42,113 nt of DNA from Desulfovibrio sp. (lineage in GTDB: Bacteria; Desulfobacterota; Desulfovibrionia; Desulfovibrionales; Desulfovibrionaceae): the NCBI GenBank assembly GCA_031287575.1, contig JAITSV010000012.1:1-42113 (forward strand), written 5' to 3'. The position numbers and the translations under genes are program-made. The notes beneath the pieces are model-generated. The model was given only the letters and a program-made list of their open reading frames with translations, did not search any database and had not been told where the DNA came from. Below, piece after piece: positions 33,691-42,113 of this stretch (position 1 is the first letter of the stretch; each line of letters opens with the position of its first letter).

Positions 33691-36174
33691 TACGATCACC
33701 AGTCCATCGAAATCAAATGGCAGCGCACCTGGGAAGAAAGCGGCACCTTCCACTGCGACCACCACTCCGACAAGCCCAAGTACTACGTGCTCGAGATGTT
33801 CCCCTATCCGTCGGGCAACATCCACATGGGGCACGTGCGCAACTATTCCATCGGCGACGTGGTGGCCCGTTTCAAGCGCATGCAGGGCTTCAACGTGCTG
33901 CACCCCATGGGCTGGGACGCCTTCGGGTTGCCCGCGGAAAATGCCGCCATCAAGCACGGCACCCATCCCGCCAAGTGGACCTTTTCCAACATCGACAACA
34001 TGCGCAGCCAGTTGCGCCGCCTTGGCTACTCGTATGACTGGCGGCGCGAGCTTGCCACCTGCACGCCCGAATACTACCGCTGGGAGCAGCAGTTCTTCCT
34101 GCGCTTCTTCGAGAAGGGCCTTGTGTACCGCAAGCAGGCCCCGCAGAACTGGTGCCCCAAGTGCCACACCGTGCTCGCCAACGAGCAGGTCATCGAAGGG
34201 CTGTGCTGGCGCTGCGACTCCGCCGTGGAGCAGAAGAACCTGACCCAGTGGTTCCTGCGCATCACCGACTACGCGGAAGAACTGCTGGCCGACCTCGACA
34301 AGCTGGAAGCGGGCTGGCCCGAGCGTGTTGTGAGCATGCAGCGCAACTGGATCGGCAAGTCCATCGGCGCGGAGATCGTGTTTCCGCTGGAGAATGCCGA
34401 CAGTTCCATCACCGTGTTCACCACCCGGCAGGACACCGTGTTCGGCGCCACCTTCATGAGCCTTGCGCCGGAACATCCCTTGGTGGAACAGCTCATTGAC
34501 GGAAAGCCCGAAGCTCCGGCGGTGCGGGCCTTCGTGGAGCGCATCCGCAACATGGACCGCATCGTGCGCCAGTCGGACGACCTGGAAAAGGAAGGCGTGT
34601 TCACCGGTGCCTACTGCGTGAACCCCTTCACCGGGCGCCGCATGCCCATCTGGGTGGCCAACTTCGTGCTGGCCGAATACGGCACCGGCGCGGTCATGGC
34701 CGTGCCCGCGCATGACCAGCGCGACTTCGAGTTTGCCCGCAAGTACGACCTGCCCATGCAGGTGGTCATCCAGCCGGAGGGCGACGCGCTGGACACCGCC
34801 GCCATGCAGGCCGCCTGGACCGAGGCGGGCCTGCTGGTCAATTCCGGCGACTTCGACGGCCTGACCAACGATGCCGCCAAGCAAAAGATCGCCGATTCGC
34901 TGGAGGCCTCCGGCAAGGGCCGCCGCACCGTCAACTACCGCCTGCGCGACTGGAACATCTCGCGCCAGCGTTACTGGGGCGCGCCCATTCCCGTGGTGTA
35001 CTGCGATACCTGCGGCGTGGTGGCCGAAAAGGACGAGAACCTGCCCGTGCTGCTGCCGCTGGAAGTGCGCACCCACGAGGATGGCCGCTCGCCCCTGCCC
35101 GACACCCCCGAATTCGCGGACTGCGTCTGCCCCAAGTGCGGCGGCAAGGCCCGCCGCGAAACCGACACCATGGACACCTTCGTGGAGTCCTCGTGGTATT
35201 TCGCGCGCTACACCAGCGCCAGCAAGGACGACGGCGCGTTCGACCCCGCCGCGCTGAAGTACTGGATGCCCGTGGACCAGTACATCGGCGGCGTGGAGCA
35301 CGCCATCCTGCACCTGCTCTATTCGCGCTTCTTCGTGAAGGCCCTGCGCGACTGTGGCTACATGGACCTGGACGAACCCTTCGCCAACCTGCTCACCCAG
35401 GGCATGGTGCTGAAGGAAGGGGCCAAGATGTCCAAGTCCAAGGGCAACGTGGTGGACCCCACCGAAATGATCGCCCGCTACGGGGCGGACACGGTGCGCC
35501 TGTTCTGCCTGTTCGCCGCGCCGCCGGAACGCGACTTCGACTGGAGCGACTCCGGCATCGAGGGGTCCTACCGCTTCATCGGACGCATCTGGCGCCTGGC
35601 CGAGGAACTTTCCGGCGTGCTCGCGCCGGTGAAGGCCTGTTCGGCCACGGCGGCGGACGCCGCGACGCCCCAGGGCAAGGACCTGCGCAACAAGGAACAC
35701 GCCACGGTGCGCAAGGCCGGGGCGGACATCAGCGACAGGTTCCAGTTCAACACGGCCATCGCGGCGGTAATGGAACTGGTCAACGCCCTGTACCTGGCCA
35801 AGGACGAATTGTCCGGCGACGAGGCCGGTCGGCGGGTGCTGTCCAGCGCCGTGGCCACCGTGCTCACGCTGCTTTCGCCCATCACCCCGCACATCGCCGA
35901 GGAACTGTGGGCCAGCATAGGCAACGCCGGTCGCATCACCGACGAGCCGTGGCCGCAATGGAGCGAGGAAGCCCTGGCCCGTGACGAGGAAACCATCGTG
36001 GTCCAGATCAACGGCAAGCTGCGCGGCCGCGTCAGCGTGCCCGCAGGGGCGGACGCCAAGGCCATAGAGGCCGCCGCCCTGTCGGAACCCAACGTGGCCC
36101 GCCATCTGGAGGATGTCACCGTGCGCAAGGTCGTCGTCATTCCCGGCAAGCTCGTCAACGTGGTGGTCAGCTAG
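33685..36174 (+). CDS. leuS: leucyl-tRNA synthetase
   Basis: Encodes 829 residues, class I. The ATP motifs are HMGH at residues 47-50 (in PSGNIHMGH) and KMSKS at 581-585. The CP1 editing domain shows [20 protein letters not shown] and [16 protein letters not shown], so it should clear mischarged tRNA. A zinc knuckle ([14 protein letters not shown], then CWRC) and another (YCDTCG, then CPKC) are present. [13 protein letters not shown] is the usual family start. An earlier ATG at 33667 adds six residues and has AAGGA upstream, so it may be the real initiation site. lptE follows 2 bases after the stop. Confidence 0.97.
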   Translation: MKYDHQSIEIKWQRTWEESGTFHCDHHSDKPKYYVLEMFPYPSGNIHMGHVRNYSIGDVVARFKRMQGFNVLHPMGWDAFGLPAENAAIKHGTHPAKWTFSNIDNMRSQLRRLGYSYDWRRELATCTPEYYRWEQQFFLRFFEKGLVYRKQAPQNWCPKCHTVLANEQVIEGLCWRCDSAVEQKNLTQWFLRITDYAEELLADLDKLEAGWPERVVSMQRNWIGKSIGAEIVFPLENADSSITVFTTRQDTVFGATFMSLAPEHPLVEQLIDGKPEAPAVRAFVERIRNMDRIVRQSDDLEKEGVFTGAYCVNPFTGRRMPIWVANFVLAEYGTGAVMAVPAHDQRDFEFARKYDLPMQVVIQPEGDALDTAAMQAAWTEAGLLVNSGDFDGLTNDAAKQKIADSLEASGKGRRTVNYRLRDWNISRQRYWGAPIPVVYCDTCGVVAEKDENLPVLLPLEVRTHEDGRSPLPDTPEFADCVCPKCGGKARRETDTMDTFVESSWYFARYTSASKDDGAFDPAALKYWMPVDQYIGGVEHAILHLLYSRFFVKALRDCGYMDLDEPFANLLTQGMVLKEGAKMSKSKGNVVDPTEMIARYGADTVRLFCLFAAPPERDFDWSDSGIEGSYRFIGRIWRLAEELSGVLAPVKACSATAADAATPQGKDLRNKEHATVRKAGADISDRFQFNTAIAAVMELVNALYLAKDELSGDEAGRRVLSSAVATVLTLLSPITPHIAEELWASIGNAGRITDEPWPQWSEEALARDEETIVVQINGKLRGRVSVPAGADAKAIEAAALSEPNVARHLEDVTVRKVVVIPGKLVNVVVS

Positions 36175-36176
36175 CC

Positions 36177-36782
36177 ATGGCCGCCGCGTCCTTCAGGAAC
36201 CTTGGCCCCACCGTGGGCCGCAACGGCGGATTCCTGTCCCGCATGACGCGGCGTGCGCTGCGTGTCCTCACAGTCGTGCCCCTGCTGGCCGCCCTGTCCG
36301 CACTGTTCGCCCTGTTCGCCCTGTCCACACTGACCGGCTGCGCGGGCTACAACCTGACCAGCGAGGAAACCGGCATCTTCGGCGACGGCAGCAAGACCCT
36401 CAAGATCAAGAGCGTGGACAACCCCACCATGTACTCGTGGTTGCCGTACATGCTGCGTTCCGCCCTGCGCGACGAGATAGCCGCGCGCAGCCTGGCGGTG
36501 TGGAAGGACGACGGCCGCGCGGACTACGAGGTCAAGCTGCGAGTGCACTACTTCCGCCTGCGTGGCGACGTGCGTGACTCGGACGACAGGACCCAATTGT
36601 ACACCGCCTCCATGGCCGCCGAGGCCACCGTGTACGACGGCGCCACCAACGCCGTGGTCTGGGAGTCGGGACTCATCGGGTACTACGACTCGTACGACAC
36701 CTACAACGAGCGCGACGCCGCCGAAAAGGTGGGCATCGAACTGGTGCGGCGGCTGGTGGACAGGATGCGCCAGCGCTTCTAG
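36177..36782 (+). CDS. lptE: LPS-assembly lipoprotein LptE
   Basis: Encodes 201 residues. A basic N-region and hydrophobic helix end in the lipobox LTGC (Cys55), followed by AGYNLTSEETGIFGDGSKTL, the usual LptE opening after the cysteine. LptE plugs the outer-membrane LptD barrel that inserts lipopolysaccharide. The order leuS-lptE-holA is the same as in E. coli, which strengthens the call. An internal ATG at 36243 would give a more typical signal peptide (about 33 residues), so the true start is open. A terminator-like hairpin follows. Confidence 0.88.
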   Translation: MAAASFRNLGPTVGRNGGFLSRMTRRALRVLTVVPLLAALSALFALFALSTLTGCAGYNLTSEETGIFGDGSKTLKIKSVDNPTMYSWLPYMLRSALRDEIAARSLAVWKDDGRADYEVKLRVHYFRLRGDVRDSDDRTQLYTASMAAEATVYDGATNAVVWESGLIGYYDSYDTYNERDAAEKVGIELVRRLVDRMRQRF

Positions 36783-36809
36783 ACCGCAGGCCAAGGCCCG
36801 GATATAAAC

Positions 36810-36838
36810 GGCCCGAGGGGAGGCGTTCCCTTCGGGCC
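36810..36838 (+). terminator. terminator-like hairpin between lptE and holA
   Basis: GGCCCGAGGGG (36810-36820) pairs with 36828-36838 (one G-T pair) around a 7-nt loop and is followed by TTCTTGTTG. It would end the leuS-lptE transcript or reduce readthrough into holA. Confidence 0.68.
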
Positions 36839-36873
36839 TTCTTGTTGCCGCCCCGCAACCCCACGGTGACTGC

Positions 36874-37998
36874 ATGACCCGACCCGGCTTCACCATCTGC
36901 ATCTGCCCCGACGCCCGCCTGACCCGCGACCGCATCGATGCGTTGCTGGCCGCGCACCCGCCCGTGGCAGGTGACAATTCCGCCGCGTCCTCCGGATTGG
37001 GAGGGCTGGCCCCCTCAGCCCCTGCCACCTGGGACCGCCAGGCCTTCTGGGGCGACGAGCCGCTGCCCCCCGCCTTCTGGGAGCACCTGACGCTTCAGGG
37101 GCTGTTCGCCACGCCGCGCGCCCTGGTGGTGCGCAACGCCCAGAACCTGCCCGCGGAAACGTGGAAGCGCATCTCCGCCGCACTGGCCAAGCCCAATCCC
37201 CTGGCGTGGCCCTTCCTGTGCATGGAAGTACCCTTCGACAAGGGCCAGCCCAAGGTGCCCGCCCACATCGCCAGGCTGCGCTGCCTGGACTTCGCGGATT
37301 CGCAGAAGTGGATATGGCGCTCGCCCGGCCTGGACGAACGCGGCGTGGCCACCTTCGTGCGCCAGCATGCCGCATCGCGCGCCATCCGCTTTGCCCCCGG
37401 TGCGCTGGAGGCGATATGCGCCGCCCTTCCACCTGACGCCACGGCCATCGCCACCGAACTGGAAAAGCTCTCGCTTGCCGCTGGCGACGGAGAGATTACC
37501 CCGGCCATGGCCGCGCTGGTGGACCACGCGGCGGACATCGACATCTTTGCCTTCATGCGCGCGCTGCAGGCGGGCAACGCCCCCATGACGGTATGGCGCC
37601 AGGTGCTGCGCGACCGTCTGGGCGGCGATTCCATGCTCTTTCCCTTTCTGGGCATGCTGCTGCGCGAAACGCGCATCCTGTGGCAGTTGCTGGCGGGCGA
37701 GCCGGTGCGCCTGCCCCCCTCGGTGCTGCCGCCCAAGCAGCAACTGGCGCGCCAGTTGGGCCATGCCGGGCTTGCCCGGATATGGGACCTGGCCCTGGAG
37801 GCGGAACTGGGCATCAAAAGCGGTGAACGCTCGCCCGAGCAGGCCATGGAAATGCTGGTAGCCGGGCTGTTCACCCTGTTCGCCCGCGGCCGCCGCGCCG
37901 CGACCGGTGCCGGACAGCCTGGCGCGGGGCAGGTTGGCGGCGGTCAGACCGGCAGGCCCCGTCCCCCGGCGTACGTGCCGGGCGGTCAGAGGAACTGA
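36874..37998 (+). CDS. holA: DNA polymerase III delta subunit
   Basis: Encodes 374 residues. Delta opens the sliding clamp as part of the clamp loader. Sequence conservation in this family is low. Recognisable parts are the central LFATPRALVVRNAQNLP region, the middle domain with LPPDATAIATELEKLSLAAGDGEIT, and the C-terminal collar with FPFLGMLLRETRILWQLLAGE. The last 35 residues are a Gly/Gln/Pro-rich tail (GAGQPGAGQVGGGQTG). Position after leuS-lptE, as in E. coli, supports the call. It starts 35 bases after the hairpin. Confidence 0.85.
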   Translation: MTRPGFTICICPDARLTRDRIDALLAAHPPVAGDNSAASSGLGGLAPSAPATWDRQAFWGDEPLPPAFWEHLTLQGLFATPRALVVRNAQNLPAETWKRISAALAKPNPLAWPFLCMEVPFDKGQPKVPAHIARLRCLDFADSQKWIWRSPGLDERGVATFVRQHAASRAIRFAPGALEAICAALPPDATAIATELEKLSLAAGDGEITPAMAALVDHAADIDIFAFMRALQAGNAPMTVWRQVLRDRLGGDSMLFPFLGMLLRETRILWQLLAGEPVRLPPSVLPPKQQLARQLGHAGLARIWDLALEAELGIKSGERSPEQAMEMLVAGLFTLFARGRRAATGAGQPGAGQVGGGQTGRPRPPAYVPGGQRN

Positions 37999-38060
37999 CG
38001 GATGGCCCACAGCCTGCCCCACCCCGTACGGACCGCCGTTGCGCCGTGCAGCCCCCATCC

Positions 38061-38142
38061 GGCCCGCCGCGCCCCGGCCCGCCGCGCCCCGCATGCCGCG
38101 CCCCGTCCTGTCAGTTCCGCACCCCGCCCTGTCAGTTCCACA
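38061..38142 (+). repeat. two tandem duplications upstream of radC
   Basis: GGCCCGCCGCGCCCC is duplicated exactly (38061-38075, 38076-38090). Next, a 21-bp unit containing CCTGTCAGTTCC is duplicated with two differences (38101-38121, 38122-38142). They fill most of the 197-base holA-radC gap. Confidence 0.8.
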
Positions 38143-38195
38143 ACCGTGGGCCGCACCCGTACAACGGGCTTGCACGCCCCGCACGACTGCTTATT

Positions 38196-38873
38196 ATGAC
38201 CACTGGTCCCCACTACCACGGGCACCGCGAACGGGTGCGTGCCAGGCTGCGCAACGACCCCGCCGCCCTGCCCGACTACGAGGTTCTGGAACTGCTGCTG
38301 GGCCACGTGCTGCTGCGCCGCGATACCAAGCCGCTGGCCAAGGAAATGCTGACCCGCTTCGGCAGCCTGCGCGGCGTGCTGGACGCCCGCCCCTCGGAAC
38401 TGCTGGGGGTAAAGGGCTTCGGCCCGGCCATGCTGGATTTCTGGGCCTTGCTGCGCGAGGTGATGGCCCGCTACGTGGAAACCCCGGCTCGCGAACGTGA
38501 GGTGCTGGGCAGCCCGCAGGCGGTGGCGGAAATGGCCCGGATGCGCCTGGCCGCCTCACCCCACGAAGAGGTGTGGGTGGCCCTGCTGGATACCCAGAAC
38601 CGCATGGTGGCGTGGGAACGTGCCTCGCGCGGCACGGTGAACGCATCCGCCGTGTACCCGCGCGAAATCCTGGAACTGGCCCTGCGGCACAAGGCGGCAT
38701 CGATCATCCTGGTGCACAACCACCCCGGCGGCAACCCGTCGCCGTCGGCGGGAGACATCGAGATCACCCGGCAACTGGAACTTTCGGCCAAGGCCATCGG
38801 CATGCGCCTCCTGGACCACGTCATCGTCACCGATGATACCTGCTACAGCCTCAAGGACGACGGCCTGATCTGA
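38196..38873 (+). CDS. radC: RadC family JAB1/MPN domain protein
   Basis: Encodes 225 residues. An N-terminal helix-hairpin-helix-like part (YEVLELLLGHVLL, then LLGVKGFGPAML) is followed by the JAMM metalloprotease-like domain. Its metal ligands are His174 and His176 in VHNHPGGNPSPSAGD and Asp187. The biochemical role of RadC is unresolved; its old link to repair is disputed. No Shine-Dalgarno precedes ATG 38196. A 15-base-period duplication spans the stop codon (38863-38890). Confidence 0.95.
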   Translation: MTTGPHYHGHRERVRARLRNDPAALPDYEVLELLLGHVLLRRDTKPLAKEMLTRFGSLRGVLDARPSELLGVKGFGPAMLDFWALLREVMARYVETPAREREVLGSPQAVAEMARMRLAASPHEEVWVALLDTQNRMVAWERASRGTVNASAVYPREILELALRHKAASIILVHNHPGGNPSPSAGDIEITRQLELSAKAIGMRLLDHVIVTDDTCYSLKDDGLI

Positions 38874-38890
38874 CGCAGCCTGATCTGACG
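38863..38890 (+). repeat. tandem duplication across the radC stop codon
   Basis: GCCTGATCTGACG occurs at 38863-38875 and again at 38878-38890. The first copy contains the radC stop codon TGA. Confidence 0.85.
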
Positions 38891-38971
38891 ACCGCCGTCC
38901 CCATGGCATGGCGCACCCCGCAGCACACCGCCCGGCACGCCGATGCCGGACAAAACCGGGAGCACACGCCC

Positions 38972-39295
38972 ATGACACGCAGCCGATTCAGGGTCACCGG
39001 CCGGGTGCAGGGGGTGGGGTTTCGTTCGTGGACCGGGCGCACCGCCCGCGCCCTGGGCCTTGCCGGGTGGGTGCGTAACCTGCCCGACGGCAGCGTGGAA
39101 CTGGAGGCCCGGGGGCCGGACGGGCGCATGGACGCCCTGCGCGAGGCCCTGTGGCAAGGTCCCATGTTCGCCAGGGTCACCGGGGTGGAAGAGCATGCCC
39201 TGAACGAGCTCTCAGTGGACGAGCGGCCTTCCGATGCGCCCGGCACGCGGGACGGGCAGGACGCCCCCCTGCAAGATTTCCATATCCGATTCTGA
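38972..39295 (+). CDS. acylphosphatase
   Basis: Encodes 107 residues. Acylphosphatase hydrolyses carboxyl-phosphate bonds, for example in acetyl phosphate or 1,3-bisphosphoglycerate. The active-site Arg18 lies in [11 protein letters not shown] and Asn36 in [12 protein letters not shown]. It is a little longer than the usual 90 residues because of an Asp/Ala/Pro-rich insertion before the final FHIRF. GGGAG lies upstream. lon follows after 19 bases. Confidence 0.95.
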   Translation: MTRSRFRVTGRVQGVGFRSWTGRTARALGLAGWVRNLPDGSVELEARGPDGRMDALREALWQGPMFARVTGVEEHALNELSVDERPSDAPGTRDGQDAPLQDFHIRF

Positions 39296-39314
39296 CACGC
39301 GAGGAGCACCCCGC

Positions 39315-42101
<2,787 letters not shown>

Positions 42102-42113
42102 ACAGCGAACGGG

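Overview
The window is a GC-rich bacterial chromosome segment with 34 protein-coding genes that I can support and no tRNA, rRNA, CRISPR array, transposase or phage gene. Gene content and order suggest a Gram-negative sulfate reducer of the Desulfovibrio / Nitratidesulfovibrio type. Pointers are a ferredoxin-fused nitroreductase, a large PAS-containing chemoreceptor, a DUF115 (Maf-type) flagellin-modification protein, LptE and ArnT-like envelope genes, and the order rpmF-plsX-fabH-fabG-acpP-fabF-glyA-rib genes-nusB-leuS-lptE-holA. The genus assignment is inference from family knowledge, not a database match.

Layout. (1) 156-6214: a cytosolic gamma-glutamyltransferase-like enzyme, a small P-loop-like protein on the minus strand, a methyl-accepting chemotaxis protein and a minus-strand nitroreductase. 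The gap between the last two holds two inverted copies of an unusual nested-hairpin element. (2) 6373-11897: a large lipoprotein with a degenerate GH13-like region and a proline-rich tail, the DUF115 protein and a small MTH1187-type protein. (3) 12062-19937: envelope and membrane genes: a MATE exporter, a PAP2 phosphatase overlapping an ArnT-like glycosyltransferase, a rhomboid protease, an FxsA-like protein and a DMT transporter. (4) 20097-26477: rpmB, then divergently yceD(DUF177)-rpmF-plsX-fabH, then fabG, acpP and fabF. (5) 26907-33373: glyA, a dCMP deaminase-like gene, a complete riboflavin set ribD-ribE-ribBA-ribH, and nusB. (6) 33685-42101: leuS-lptE-holA, radC, acyP and lon.

The genes from 20548 to 42101 all run on the plus strand. 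They form a housekeeping block that makes acyl-ACP, serine/glycine one-carbon units, flavins, leucyl-tRNA and the LPS-transport lipoprotein. It is divided into sub-operons by hairpins and by a good promoter in front of fabG. fabD, usually found between fabH and fabG, is missing from the cluster; a regulatory-looking AT-richer gap lies in its place.

The most unusual signal is a four-copy intergenic element (4934-4989, 5284-5343, 23674-23723, 28329-28382). A conserved core of about 30 nt, itself a small hairpin, sits inside outer stems whose sequence is different in every copy but always self-complementary. That is the pattern expected of a structured RNA or DNA element under base-pairing selection. 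A second theme is frequent short tandem duplication, both inside genes (ArnT tail, Lon N-terminus) and at gene boundaries between leuS and lon.
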